The notes: generated by a model not told the origin, from the sequence alone. Positions 10,290 to 21,644 are shown, counted from the first letter of the stretch. The stretch: DNA of 64,000 bases from Phytophthora sp. 'mugwort' (GCA_033558025.1 JAUCEF010000001.1:4402001-4466000); one strand, 5' to 3'. Translations and numbers: made by a program.

Positions 10290-10632
10290 TGCTGTTGTCG
10301 CCAAGATGGATTGTAACGGTTTAGAGGAATTATCTGTATTAAAACGTTATATCCTCTACAAGAACGGATGGCTAACTATTCGAAGTAAGCGCTACTTCAA
10401 AGTATTTCGGAAAACAAAAATCAATAAAATGAATTCTATAAAAGTTGCTTACAGTTAGTACGGAAATACATAGTAGCGCCCTCAATACTTCAGCATCCGC
10501 GTAGATATTTTTCTCAACGCATCTGTTCTCATTTGCTATAGCTACGTCGGTGATGAAGCAGCGCTCCGCACTTGATATAGCTACTGGATTACAACGATCT
10601 CGAAGGAACTGTTAACTTAGTTCAACTTTGAC
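10290..10632. other. Spacer upstream of the DHHC gene
   Basis: AT-rich sequence carrying the DHHC promoter on the reverse strand. No clear initiator was seen. The left edge of the older Ty3 element begins at about 10633. Confidence 0.5.
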
Positions 10633-10641
10633 ATCCTACAG

Positions 10642-12458
10642 GAGGCCCACGATGCGCCGTCAAGCGGTCACTTGGGCCGCGAGAAGACCTTCCAATCCGT
10701 CTCCCAGTACTTAAGTGGACCCACATGTACAAGTGGGTCGCACAATACTTTAAGGCATGTGAAACATGTCAGTGGGTGAAGCCCGCCAGGCACGTCTCGG
10801 CTCCTTTGCAGAGCCTGCCCGTTCCAGCGGACTGCTGGAAGTCGACGAGTCCGGACTTCATCTTTGGACTTCCAGTCGACAGCCACGGAAACACCGGCAT
10901 CTTGGTGTTCGTGTGCGTCTGAGCAAGATGGTGCGTCTTGCTCCGGTCAAATACACAGTGACCGGGGAATAGGCTGCAAAGCTGTTCCTGGATGGCGTTT
11001 TCCGCCATCATAGTCTGCCGGAGACAATTGTCTCGGATCGTGACCCGCGGTTTACCGCTGCATTCTGGCGAACGCTGTTCCAACTCCTGGTAGCAAGGCT
11101 CCACATGTCCACTACCAATCATCCTCAGACGGGTGAGCAGACGGAGCGTGTCAACCGATGCTTGAGGACATTCTACGCAGTGTCTGTACGGAGGCTCCTC
11201 ACACTTAATAAAGACGCCTGTTAGTAGTTGAGTTTGCATTCAACAATGCGGTTCACGCATCGACCGGGTATACCGCGTTTCTATCTGAATGGCTTACACC
11301 ATCCACGGGTGCCGCTCACTCTGCGAGGCAGCACCCCGTCTTCATTTTCTAAGTGGGGGGGGGACGCTCGGAAAGCGCTTTCCTCCCAGGTCTCGAACAT
11401 GAGACCGATTTCCTTGCGGAAACAAGTGGATTTTTTTTATTGACACCAGGCTGAACGTAATCAGCGTAATCAGCCGTGTCTGTGATGCCATGGTATCGGC
11501 ACAGGGCAAACAAAAGGAGTAATCAGCCAAACAAGGAAGAGGAAACTTAAACGCGTTTAAAGTGGGTGAATTAGTCCTACTAGATATTAGGAATTTGCCA
11601 CTCACCACGGTAAGAGCCGTTGGGAGCAACAAGCTGAAGCACCGCTTCACTGGACCCTTCGCGGTCCTGGCCAGGCATGGTGCGGCATATACCATTGGCC
11701 TGCCTAAGTCGATGACGACCCATCCGACGTTAGGGCCGTCTGAAGCGGTAACCATGATCCGCAGGGCTCACAGGCCCCAGCTCTTCAAATCGATGCTGCG
11801 ACTTTTCTCGCTGAGCGCGCCCAGAACCAGAAGCCCAGGTACCTTGCAGGACCACGGAAGGGGCTCCATACGAAGGAACCCCGACTGCATACGCCGAGTA
11901 TGAGTCATAGTGATACGGCTGCGAGTACGCAGGAGGTCCCGAACGAGAGACAACTCCCGCTGGACTCGGTCCATGGACGCCCAAAAGGCATCCAGACGTT
12001 GCAAGATCTCGTCCACGTCATTCGTACGACGGTCGACCCGTCTTTCAAGGGCCGACAAGTCATCGGCCAGGCCCAGCGCTTCCGGCCTGGGCGGCGGCAG
12101 CCCCCGCCCTCACCAAGTCCAAGCGAAATCTCAAGCGCAAGGACTCGACGACAAAGAGCGGCGACTTCAACGACCCGAGGTGGCACACCAGGTTCTGAAC
12201 CGGACCGGAGGGGCGGCGCCTCATACTCGTATTCGTTCGAGGGCACCACCGCATCTCCTCGAACGTAATGGGGATACCCACTACCACGTGGAGCGTGTGC
12301 TCCAGGAACGGCGCATTCACGGGAAGCGCCAGATCCGCGTGAAGTGGAGGGGGTACTCGGAGGCTGAGTGCTCCTGGGAGCCGTACGAACGGCTCCAGGG
12401 TGACTGCCCGAAGTCTGGCGCGATCTGGGAACAGAATCGGCAGCGGCTTAGTAAGTAG
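10642..12458 (+). pseudogene. Element A integrase, GPF region and chromodomain (broken)
   Basis: Integrase remains begin with EAHDAPSSGHLG and a Cys-x2-Cys finger (CETCQWVKPA). The catalytic core follows, with all three acidic positions visible: SPDFIFGLPVD, VSDRDPRF and EQTERVNRC. A GPY/F-type block (KLKHRFTGPFAVLARHG) lies near 11640-11690. A chromodomain is read at about 12250-12440, containing HYHVERVLQER and IRVKWRGYSEAECSWEPYE. Integrase chromodomains of this type direct insertion to particular chromatin. Several frameshifts and stops, for example around 10920-10970 and 11220, make it inactive. Translation of the chromodomain stops at 12456-12458. Confidence 0.75.
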
Positions 12459-13705
12459 TTCGGGCTTTCTTGCCCGAACGGGGTGTGATTGGAGAGCCAA
12501 GACCATACCCGCGTCATCATGAGAACTAGTAGCGGAATGCTTCTGCAGTTCTCGAGATAGCTGCCGTTTGACCACAACATGGGCAAACTCAATACGCAGA
12601 TCTCGAAGGTCAAAGATGGCCTCCAGCGTGAGATCCTGCCGGAGAACCTCGAGTTGTCCTTGTGAGCAGTGCGTAGCTGCCCACTTCCTAAAGACGGCCT
12701 CGACCTCTTGGAAAGATTCACAGTGTTGGGGTATCAACGCAGGATAGCACCACACAGGTCGCAGTCCCGACCGGAGCTCTGGCTTCTATCGGCGGCCCGT
12801 GAACTCCTTCAATGAGATGTTATGCGGTGCCAGGAGCATGCATCGAGCAATGCCCACGTTTTGTACAGGGGCTGCTTGGCCGCCAGGTGGCGCTCATAAG
12901 CCCCCCCCCCGAGAAGAGCGCCCACCAAGAAGCACGCGAGGCGGCTGGAGCAGACCCATGTAGGCGTCGGCTCCGTGGGACTCCTCAGAAGGGAAGTAAC
13001 CGGGAGCATAAGGCGATCCCCCACGAACAAGTGAGAGTACTTCACAGGTGACCGGGTCGACGGGGCCCGCACTCCCTTACGGCGAGCAGCCTGGTATCCC
13101 GACTGCTGCCTGTAGAGATCGTTGGAGATCTCTCGGCCGACTTGGCCCTCTTCCACCTCGTCGGAAGAAGAGCTGAAGAGGCCCTTGCTCGTGAACGCGA
13201 GAGTCCCATAAGCTTCACAAATTGGAGCCCTGGAAACAGCCCAACGGTTACGGCTGACTTCCGAGGCTGCTGCAGCCTTCGCAGCCTTGACGCGGGCAGT
13301 TGCCTCAGCGAGCGTCAAGTTCTTGACCGAAGAACGAGGTTTCTCTTCGCCCTTCATGGGAGGCTCTGGGCTCCCCTGGAACTTGGGCGTCTTGGGCGCG
13401 TCGCCATCGTCGCCGTGATGGCTAGACAGCGGGGTACGGGACCCAAGCGAGTCCGACTGAATCGAATCGCCGTCAGACCCCTTGACGAGAGGGATTTCGG
13501 GAGACTTGTCGAGTCCTCCTCATAATCCACAAGGAGCTCAGGGTCCTCCTCAGGGGTTCAGGTGCCTTGGGGTCGGTCACCTTGGATGCCACCTTGGTGG
13601 ATCCCTTAGCGACAGAGCCTTGCCGGACGGCTTAGAGCTCTTAGCCTGCTGCTTGGAAGCAAAAGACTTGGCAGGCGCTTTCGCATCGCTGCCAGTCTTG
13701 GTCAT
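12457..13705 (-). pseudogene. Antisense frame of element A (unknown product)
   Basis: On the strand opposite pol, a frame opens with MTKTGSDAKAPAKSFASKQ at 13705. It continues through a Ser/Asp/Glu-rich section (about 13540-13330), an alanine/lysine-rich section (LAEATARVKAAKAAAASE), a V-x-Y-S-H-L-F-V-G-D-R patch and, in a shifted frame, VEAVFRKWAATHC to about 12457. Only a few frame breaks occur in some 1.25 kb, unlike the surrounding noncoding frames. It sits between the chromodomain stop and the 3' LTR. I do not recognise a domain. It could be an antisense accessory ORF as seen in some plant Ty3 lineages, or a captured host fragment. Confidence 0.45.
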
Positions 13706-13840
13706 GTTGATGTGGAAGCCGAGAAGAAGAAGAGCACGCGGAAGTGCTCGGCCTCAAAAGGAAATGAGCCGGCTCCGGAAACCAACCGCAGCGAAGTCGA
13801 TGGAATTCGACTTGGAGAGTGAAAGGCGGCGACTTCCTTT

Positions 13841-14239
13841 TTAGCGGGGTTACACGAAGGTAATATGAGTGTAGCCGTGCTACGTGTCACCTTGTAGTAA
13901 GTGGTACTTCGTACCACTTGGATTAACGGGATCTCAGTACGTAGCCACAGGGCCACCCGATATGCATTTGACTAGGTTAAACTATGGTGGATAGTTAGAG
14001 TCATACATTTACATCACAAGCGGCTTTGTCGCAGATAAGCAAACAAATAACAGTTCAGTCTTAGCATCAAAGAGAGTATTGCCCTACACTTAGGAATACT
14101 GACTCTTTGAGTCTGTTGTGGTATAACTAGAGTGATCTAAGCCTCTGCGGAGACCTTAGGGGTTCGGATAACCACAGCTAAGACTCGGGGGAGTCATACG
14201 TCTTCCTCTGACACACTACGTTACGCAGCCCCGCTGTAC
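13841..14239 (+). repeat. 5' LTR of Ty3 element B
   Basis: About 399 bp. It begins TTAGCGGGGTTACAC, where the right copy has TGTAACGGGGTTACAC, so the terminal TG has been lost. It ends CCCCGCTGTAC. It contains GTGGTACTTCGTACCAC, a near-perfect inverted repeat, and the segment TCTGTTGTGGTATAACTAGA shared with the right LTR. Confidence 0.85.
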
Positions 14240-14240
14240 C

Positions 14241-14257
14241 TGGTAGCAGTTGTAGCC
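14241..14257 (+). other. Primer-binding site candidate of element B
   Basis: TGGTAGCAGTTGTAGCC begins one base after the 5' LTR. The TGG start would pair with a tRNA 3' CCA. The tRNA identity was not determined. Confidence 0.55.
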
Positions 14258-14296
14258 AATCTCGCACCTGAGTCTTAGGACTATTGCTCGGTGAGG

Positions 14297-15178
14297 ATGG
14301 AGCAGACACCCAGCGCCAACAAGACGCGCTGCAAAAAGCTTATGTCTTTGCTCGGCCCTGAAGGTATAACGCATCTCGCTTCGCAAGGACCGGACGCGGT
14401 GAACGCGCGTCTGGAGGCGTTCTCAAGCTACGAGAATGATCTGTTGGAGCACCTCCAGCAGAGGATGTCGGCGTCTGCATCGACGTCGACGACATCGCAG
14501 GACGGGGCCTCCCGGCCTAAACCGCTCATCGTGAGCGTCAAGCCTTTCGAATGAAAGGAGGGGGGAGAACCTCATGTTGTGGATCCGTGAGATCAAAATG
14601 GCGATGGGATTGGCCATGCTGCGTACTGAGCAACAGTGCGTGGCGCTAGCGATCTCGAAGCTCGGTGACCGAGCACGAGAATGGGCTCTCACGTGCGGCA
14701 CGTCGGTGACGCGGCCTTGTTGAGCTGGGAAGCGCTGAAACTCCAGCTATCGCAAGTGTTTGCTCCGCCTAATCAGGCGTACCGCATGAGGTCACGCTTC
14801 CTGAGTACCGTTAGGGTAAGAAGAATGGTGGACTTTGTCCAGATGTTGCGAACTCTGATCGCCGGCATGGCGACAGATTCTCTGCCAGAGGTAGTGACTG
14901 TGACAGTCTTTATGGAGGATCTCCGCGCTGGCGTGGCTAGGACGGAAGTCTTCCGCACTCACCCTTCCTCTTTTGAAGAGGCCGTGAGAGTGGCGTTGAA
15001 AGCCGAGTTCAACTTCAAGTTCTCTCGACTTGGCTGCGGCGTTGCTAACGCTACTCCGTCTGACGGACCGGTCCCTATGAACCTCAGCGACGCTAAAGAT
15101 GAGGAAGCTGAGCTTCATGCTGCCGAGCAACGTATGGGTGTTTGTCAGTGCTTCATCTGCCGAAGCAACACCCTTTGA
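14297..15178 (+). pseudogene. Element B gag (broken)
   Basis: The ATG at 14297 opens MEQTPSANKTRCKKLMSLLG, an N-terminal coil-like region. A frame break near 14554 precedes the retrotransposon-gag (capsid) core: [15 protein letters not shown], a [12 protein letters not shown] patch and FAPPNQAYRMRSRFLS. It continues to MNLSDAKDEEAELHAAEQ and stops at 15178. The W-x-x-A-x-x-Y/F-type pattern of Ty3 gag (here RAREWALT) is clear. A zinc knuckle is only hinted at (CQCFICR). At least two frame breaks make it nonfunctional. The protease frame overlaps its end. Confidence 0.75.
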
Positions 15179-15809
15179 GATCAACCGGCAGGCAGGTCGC
15201 GTCAAGCTCCTACGAGCCTTCGCTCTGCATCGAGCTAAGCCATCGGCTCGTCGCGGGGAAACGGAGACACTTAGTAGGAGCGGGGTGCCTGCTGGGGAAG
15301 AACTGAGTTCTGTTGAGCCTTGTGGAGGTGGAAGGCAACAGGGCCCAGCCCCGGAGAGAGCCGTACTCTCTAACACGGAACGTGTATGCAAGCCGGGCTT
15401 GCTCGTCGTCGAGGCGACGGTGAAGGGCTTTGAGAAGCCATGGATCATCTTGATCGATTCCGGAGCGTCGGGCAACTACGCTCGACGCTCCACGATGGAA
15501 GGAAGTCAGCAGTACGCTGAGGCGCTCAGGGAGCGCAGGCTTGACATCATCTCTGTTCGCCTAGCGACGGGGACCCGTGTCACGGTGCCCAAGGTTCCTG
15601 TGAACCTGGGCGTGGAGTTTCTCGACTTCGATAGCGTGGAACGCTTTCTGGTCCTGGACCTGGATTCGAGGTACGACATCATCCTGGGCATGGCATGGCT
15701 GGAACGTCATGATCCATGGATTGATTGGCGGTCGAAGACCTTGGGCGCAACGCGCTTTACTCCTGGTGGAGCCTTGGCGAGTCAGGAACCCACCTCTGCT
15801 AGGAAGTAA
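15099..15809 (+). pseudogene. Element B aspartic protease region
   Basis: The open frame carries IILIDSGASGNYARR, the retropepsin-type active site (D-S-G-A-S), and YDIILGMAWLERHDPWIDW, the flap-side/ILG block of Ty3 proteases. The enzyme cleaves the gag-pol polyprotein. This domain is uninterrupted, in contrast to gag and RT around it. The start codon of the isolated frame has no meaning, because in the intact element the protease would be translated as part of gag-pol. It ends at 15809. Confidence 0.78.
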
Positions 15810-15924
15810 AAGCGCTCTTGGTGCGGGCACTGGACCGAGTCGGTCTGGATATCGGAGTATCCGGACTTGTAGACACTGAAGGTGTCGAGGACAAAAGTCC
15901 CGAGCAGTGCTTGTGGGCTGTGCC

Positions 15925-16320
15925 TGGAGCGGCAGGTAACCACTGGGTGGCATCGGTGACATGTGTCACGACAATGACACTCATCCCGATGACGGTGTGT
16001 CGTTACACGCCATGCGTGGCCGGCAGTATACCGGGGCATCAAGGCCGCGGGCCTCAGGATGCAAGTGGAGCGGCAGGCAATCGGCTGGGTGACCGACGTC
16101 ATGGTCACGACAGTGACACTCATCACGACAACGAGTTGTCGCTACACGACATGCGTGGTGTGGCCGCCGGTCGTGGGCCCCCTGATGGAAGTGACGTGGC
16201 ACGTAATCCACGGGGTGGAGACTGCGAGCATCACAGCTCTGCGACGGTTGTCGGTCAAGACATACCAGTCTCGGGTGAAACGCACACGGTGCAAGCACCT
16301 GGAGACGCAGCTGATGTGAT
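15925..16320 (+). repeat. Degenerate tandem repeat in the protease-RT linker
   Basis: Units start at about 15925, 16067 and 16193 (periods about 142 and 126 bp). Each begins with a GGAGCGGCAGG-like head, and the first two share GTGACACTCATC-type and GTCGTTACACG-type segments. Translated in one frame they give repeats rich in Asp, His and Ser. No enzyme domain is expected here, so this looks like an expanded spacer between protease and reverse transcriptase. Confidence 0.55.
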
Positions 16321-16699
16321 ATTAGGACCTCTCCGAGGCAAACAGTCTTAACGGGGAGAAGGCTACGACGCCAAGCGTCAGCCATGAGACGCAGAGCGCC
16401 TGATGCGTCTAGCATGACGAGTGACGATACGCCTGGTGATAGCGAGAAGCTATATACACTCGTCAACGGAGTGACAGGGGAAGTCGATGGCGACATCAGT
16501 CTAGAAACTATGCCCACTGCGGACGCTCTGTTGGAGCTGGACGAGATGGCCATGGCCTAGTTGGGCGACGCCTTGAAGGCCGGCGAGTTAGCCGAGTTGG
16601 TCATCCTACGACCTGAAGAGAAGTTAAACTCGTCTTCGCTTTTGGATAAAGCAGTCCTGGAGGACCCCAAGAAGGCGCAGAACGCGCGGGCAGGATCCT

Positions 16700-17547
16700 C
16701 GATCCTCAAGGACCCCTCGGATCCGTACTACCGTTTTGGTGAAGGAATATCAAGACGTGGTCTTGAAGGAACCTCCCACGAGGACACCTCCGGATCGAAG
16801 TGTACGTCATGAGATTGACCTGGTTCCTGGAACCAAATACTGCGTGACAAGGCAGTGGCCTTTGCCACAAGAACAGTGTGACGTCATTGACGCGCTCTTC
16901 CGTGCTTAGCACGAGGAAGTTATGGTGCGCGAGAGCAAGTCTCCGCACTCAATGCCTACGTTCCGTGTCAGAAAGCCGAATGGCAAGTGGCGAATCGTTC
17001 ATGTTTTTAATAAGCTCAACGCGGCCACCATTCCGGCGCAAGCGCCTATTCCTAGGAAGGACGTCCTCCAGAACAACATGACGGGGTATACGGTGTACAG
17101 TGACCTCAACTTGGTCGATGGATACTATTGCTTGCTCATGCGAGCAAGCGATATTCCGCTTACGGCGGTCAGCACTCCGAGCGGTATGCTCTGAGAGTGG
17201 CTAGTAATGCCCCAAGGCTGTCAAACGCGCCTGCGACGTTCAATCGTCTTGTGACGCAACTGTTCAAGCCCCAGAGGGCGTATGCTCAGACATACTTCGA
17301 CAGTATATTCGTCCATAGTCGTGCGGAGCACAGAAAGACTGATGTGGAGAACCACATTGAGCACCTGCGAACGGTGCTCCAGTGCATGCGTACACACAAC
17401 TTATATGCCAACATTGACAAGTGTGTCTTCGGCGCTGAAGCGATCCCCTTTCTGGGATGCTTCATTGGGAAGCGAGGCGTTCGAGCAGATCCCGCTAAGG
17501 TCAAGGACGCTGTAGACTGGCCGGTTCAAAGAACCAGAAATACTTAA
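16700..17547 (+). pseudogene. Element B reverse transcriptase with mutated active site
   Basis: Ty3 RT blocks appear in order: HEIDLVPGTKYCVTRQWPLP, FRVRKPNGKWRIVHVFNKLN, YTVYSDLNLVDGYY, MPQG, SNAPATFNRLV and the active-site block TYFDSIFVHS. The catalytic pair is normally Y-x-D-D, but the codons at 17296-17310 read Y-F-D-S-I, so the second aspartate is serine. LYANIDKCVF and IPFLGCFIGKRGVRADP follow, giving the thumb region. Stops lie at about 16909 and 17194, and there is a frame change near 17200. Confidence 0.82.
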
Positions 17548-18380
17548 GGAAGTGGCTTCGCCTGACCAATTACTTACACAAGTACAGCAAGAAATATGCT
17601 GAGGTGGCAAGGCCACTATCTAATCTTCTTAAGCAGGATGTGGACTGGTGTTGGGACACCGGACATCAAGCGGCTTTTGAAGCCATTAAGGAGAGTCTCC
17701 TTTAGGCGCCGATCCTGGACCTGCCAGACCCCGATCGTCCTTTCAGTGTCGTCTGTGACGCGTCGGACTTCGCAATCGGCAGTGTTTTGTTGCAAGCAGA
17801 CGCTGAAGGGCGTGAACGCGTGATCGCGTTTAAATCTCGCCAGCTTAAGGCTGCTGAGAAAAACTATTTAGTTCATGACAAAGAGCTACTTGCGATGAAG
17901 TATGCGCTCGTCAAAATCAGGGTTCAACTGCTCGGCTCCAAGCCGTTTGTGATCTACACTGATCATGCGTCGCTACGCAAGGCGACGCAGTCGTCTCATC
18001 TCTCTCAGAGAATTGCCCGTTGGTTATCCTTCTTTGCGGAGTACAACGTCGAGGTGAAGTACAAGCCTGACAGGCAGAACGTCTTGGTCGATGCGTTATC
18101 ATGCAAGTCCGACTATGAAATCGCTCACGTCACGATGGTGACTTCGTCTGTGACAGACTTGATCCGCGCTGCGCACACGCGTGATGAGTCCTGCGTAGCT
18201 CTGCTATATGCGCTAGGTAGTGCGGGGTTTGCTAACTACATTAAATTGTCAGCGTGGTCGCGCGCGAGGCTACATCGATACACTCTCGATGATGACCTAT
18301 TGTACCACGGTACTGATCTAGAAGACACCTCATGTGTCGTGGTTCCTCATGGAGAGGATCGAGTATCGTATCCTCTATGA
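17548..18380 (+). pseudogene. Element B RNase H and start of integrase
   Basis: After a frame break the RNase H domain reads FSVVCDASDFAIGSVLLQ (first catalytic Asp), then AEKNYLVHDKELLAMKYAL (catalytic Glu/His region) and YTDHASLR (second Asp), ending PDRQNVLVDALSCKSDYE (third Asp). This is the normal Ty3 sequence of acidic residues. The frame stays open to 18380 and enters the linker toward integrase. RNase H removes RNA from the RNA-DNA hybrid during reverse transcription. Confidence 0.8.
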
Positions 18381-19420
18381 GGCACATTATACCCCACTTG
18401 GCGGTCATCTCGGTCGAGAAACTATAGCTGTAGGTACGTACGTGTGAGACGTATCAACAAGTTAAACCCTCGCCACACTCGGCTGCGCCCCTTTGGCCAG
18501 CTTGCCTGTACCCACGGGATGTTGGCAATCCATGAGTATGGACTTTGTGTTCGGCCTGCCATGGGATGCGGCGGGCAACACGGGCATCGTGGTCTTTGTC
18601 GACCGATTGAGCAAGATGGCTCATTTAGCGGCGGTGCCGGACTCCATCGATGGAGAAGCAACAACCACTCTGTTCATGGATCGTGTTTTTCGACAGAATG
18701 GTCTGCCAGTGGCAATTGTCTCGGATCAAGATCCCCGTTTCACGGGTAAGTTTTGGACGTCGGTCTTTAAGGTGCTCGGCACTCGACTCGACATGTCCAT
18801 AGCGGACCATCCGCCGACCGATGGTCAGACGGAACGCGTGAATCGCGTTGTCAAAACCATGTTCGGAGTGTCTGTGCGGACAGACCCAAACAATGGAGCT
18901 CGATTTTCCCAATCGTTGGGTTTTCATTGAACAATGCGATGCATGCCTCGACAGGCTTCACCCCGTTCTACTTGAACTGTCTCACGCACCTTCGCGTCCC
19001 GCTGACGCCACCACTCCGTGGTTCTGGGCTTAGTGGGGGGATAGCCGATGGCTACCTGATATCAGCCCAGCTGCAGTTCGCAAGCAAGTTGACACGTTCG
19101 TGTCTACGCGTTTAAGTGTCTTACGACAAATAGTGATGCGATGGCTGAAAGCCAAGATGTTCAGAAGGAACAGGCTGATGCAACGGGCAGAAGCAACATT
19201 GAAGTGCTAAAGTCGGTGACAAAGTTTAATTGATCGCTAAAAACCTACCTACACATGCATTGTCTGCGGTCTTTAAGACCAAGTTGCGCCCGCGCTTCAT
19301 TGGTCCTTTAAGGTCGTGGCCAGGAAGGGCCTTGCGTACATGCTTAATCTTCCGAAGAAGATGCGTACACATTTTACGTAGGCTGCTTAAGCATATCGAG
19401 ACCCAGCTTTTGTGAGCGCG
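18381..19420 (+). pseudogene. Element B integrase (zinc finger deleted)
   Basis: The catalytic core is visible as SMDFVFGLPWDAAGNTGIVV (first Asp), IVSDQDPRFTGKFW (second Asp) and DGQTERVNRVVK (Glu). The HHCC zinc finger that should precede it is shortened and out of frame at 18400-18490. Element A, by comparison, keeps its Cys-x2-Cys. FKTKLRPRFIGPL near 19270 is the GPY/F region. Stops at about 18928, 19033 and 19234 break the frame. Confidence 0.75.
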
Positions 19421-19729
19421 GAGGACTTGGTGCCGCAGCCGGTGGCTGACCAAAGCGCTGGAGGCGCACGAGGAGGTCCAACTGACCACGTAGATCAGCG
19501 AGCGAACGGTCCAGCGCATCGAAGCGACGAGCAGAGGACTGCTGCAGGAGCTCCAGGCGGTTGGCAATCGAGACAGGAGACTGAAACCAGTCGACCCGAT
19601 GATGCACAGCATCGATCTCGTCAGCGAGACGGTCAAGGTGACCCGTCGCCAACTGCAGCGAGTCGAACAGGGTCTCCACCCGCCTCTTCGACCGCTAGCA
19701 GATCACTGCGACTCGCAACGCGAGGATCC

Positions 19730-19960
19730 AGCCGGTCATCGGCTCCCATCACCGTTGCTCAATGAGCAGGGAACTTCTCACTATCTTGTGGAGCGCTTAA
19801 TGGCGCGGCGTCGTCGCCAGGGCGTACGCAATATCTTGTGAAGTGGAGGGGTTATTCTCACTCACAGAACGCTTGGAATAACGAGGTTGTACTCCGGCAA
19901 GATTGCACTGACGTCGTGGACGCTTTCGATCGACGCGATCAGCATAGCCCTGAGTGCCAG
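19730..19960 (+). pseudogene. Element B integrase chromodomain
   Basis: Two overlapping frames give HYLVERLMARRRRQGVR and, after a one-base shift, YLVKWRGYSHSQNAWNNEV. This is the chromodomain core (aromatic residues Y, W and W, with the KWRGY motif). It occupies the C-terminus of integrase as in element A, placing both copies in the chromovirus branch of Ty3. Confidence 0.7.
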
Positions 19961-20079
19961 CGACCGAGGCGTCGCTCGCCTGGCGCTTCCCGGCAAAAGC
20001 TGCTGGGGGGACCAAGGCCAGCAGCAGAGCTATCGCTCTGGGCTTAGAGATAGATGGCCTCACGAGCGTAAGAGCCGTT

Positions 20080-20909
20080 AGCTGTGACAGCAGAAGCACC
20101 AAGTGCGAGAGCGCCCTGGGGGCGAGGCCGGTAGGCAGGGGGCAACTGGCGTTTCGCCTTGAGTTTCGAGAACTGAAACGGAGTCTACGTTCGACTCGAA
20201 CATCAGTTTCACTGAAAATAGTCCGAAGGGCATCAATGGAAGAGAGTTTGCGAGCTCCTTACACCCAACTTTGGAACCGTCCATCGTCTTCCCAAGACGT
20301 CTCTGCTGACAGGAGCACGACTGAGTAAGTCCGCATCGGTGGAACCGATCCGTACCGAGCTTGCACTTGCAGGCGCTCACGATACTTGCACTGAGTAGTC
20401 ACTTGAGGAAAGTATCTATATCTGAGAAACTCTCGCGCGGCAAGCTCGTCGGGTGTTGCGGCCGACGGCTCAATCACATATGTGTTAAGCTACTCCGATG
20501 CTTCTCGTCGAGCCACTTCGCCGGGATCGTGAGGCTCAAAGCCATAGTCACGACGTGACGGGGTAAGCAATGACCGAGTCATAGGTCGCCTCGAACGTGG
20601 AAGCTGCGGATCAGCCGCAAGCTGTTGCTCTTGGACTTCGTCCAAAGGATTGGTGACGACACCAGATCCCCAGGGATCATCAGTTGTTCCCCGCGAAGGA
20701 AGCGGAGGCGCATTGCGCAGGGCTCATGGAGTCGAAAGGATTCGAGCGCGCAGTTGGTGGCGCGGGCTCGGTGAGCGGGCAGGGCTACTACCGGTCATGG
20801 ACTCAGTGTAGTCGACCTCCTCTTCACCTTCTTCAAGGTCGTCAAAGAGTGCGTCTCGCGCAAAATGTACGGGGGCACTGCCTCCAGCGGCTTCGCCGCC
20901 TCCACTCAT
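20080..20909 (-). pseudogene. Antisense frame of element B (unknown product)
   Basis: On the strand opposite pol an ATG at 20909 opens MSGGGEAAGGSAPVHFARD, then an acidic patch (DDLEEGEEEVDY) and, after a frame break, a segment with RDYGFEPHDPGEVARREASE, then AATPDELAAREFLRYRYFPQ and MRTYSVVLLSAETSWEDDG. Only a few stops or shifts interrupt about 830 bp. Its position, between chromodomain and 3' LTR on the opposite strand, is the same as the antisense frame of element A. I see no clear sequence match between the two and no known domain. Confidence 0.45.
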
Positions 20910-21246
20910 GGTCTTATGACCGTATCGGCGCTTGTGCGCGGAGTGATACTCTCGCACCTAGAGCCGCGAGGGTGCGGGTGGCGTACGGTCAGAGACCTCT
21001 CCAGTACAGGATAACAGGATAAGGATGGTGTCGGAGACACAGAAGGGCTTAGCCCGCGGCGAGGGCTGTTATCGCGAGGCGAACGAGGGAGGTCAAAAGA
21101 CCAATTGGCTGTTGACATCTGAGTGTGAACACTCGATGAGGAACAAACAGTGAAACGCTCTTGGAGCGGAAGGTTCCGGGCCTTTTTTCGATTGATACAA
21201 TCAGACCCTCGTAGATACGGTGTGTCCACGGTTTGGTGGGGGAGAG

Positions 21247-21644
21247 TGTAACGGGGTTACACGAAGGTAACACGAATGTAGTCGTGCTACGTGTCACCTT
21301 GTAGTAAGTGGTACTTCGTACCACTTGGATTAACGGGACCTCAGTACGTGTCCACAGGGCCACCCGATATGCATTTGACTAGGTTAAATTATGATAGATA
21401 GTTAGAGTCATACATATACACCACAGGCGGCTTTGCCGCAGATAAGCAAACAAATAACAGTTCAGTCTTAGCATCAAAGAGAGTATTGCCCTACACTTAA
21501 GAATACTGACTCTTTGAGTCTGTTGTGGTATAACTAGAGTGATCTAAGCCTCTGCGGAGACCTTAGGGGTTCGGATAACCACAGCCAAGACTCGGGGAGT
21601 CATACGCTTCCTCTGACGCACTACGTTACGCAGCCCCGCTGTAT
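21247..21644 (+). repeat. 3' LTR of Ty3 element B
   Basis: About 398 bp, starting TGTAACGGGGTTACACGAAG and ending CCCCGCTGTAT, followed by the target duplication CCTTT at 21645-21649. It matches 13841-14239 throughout. Confidence 0.87.

Larger units (their letters stand above)
13841..21644 (+). mobile_element. Ty3/gypsy chromodomain retrotransposon B, nearly complete
   Basis: The 7.8-kb element has direct LTRs of about 399 bp (13841-14239 and 21247-21644), roughly 20 differences between them by eye, and a 5-bp target duplication CCTTT (13836-13840 and 21645-21649). A primer-binding-site candidate, TGGTAGCAGTTGTAGCC, follows the left LTR by one base. A purine tract (GGTGGGGGAGAG) precedes the right LTR. 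The interior order is gag, protease, RT, RNase H, integrase, chromodomain, which is Ty3 order, then an antisense frame before the 3' LTR. All frames carry stops or shifts and the RT active site is mutated, so the copy is dead. It is inserted in element A. Confidence 0.88.

Noticed and set aside
10290..10304. Five-residue N-terminal extension of the DHHC protein
   Set aside because: It begins at a TTG codon; the first ATG is at 10289.
12060..12459. Reverse-strand open frame opposite element A's chromodomain as part of the antisense gene
   Set aside because: Conserved chromodomain residues on the forward strand explain this part; I end the antisense frame at about 12457.
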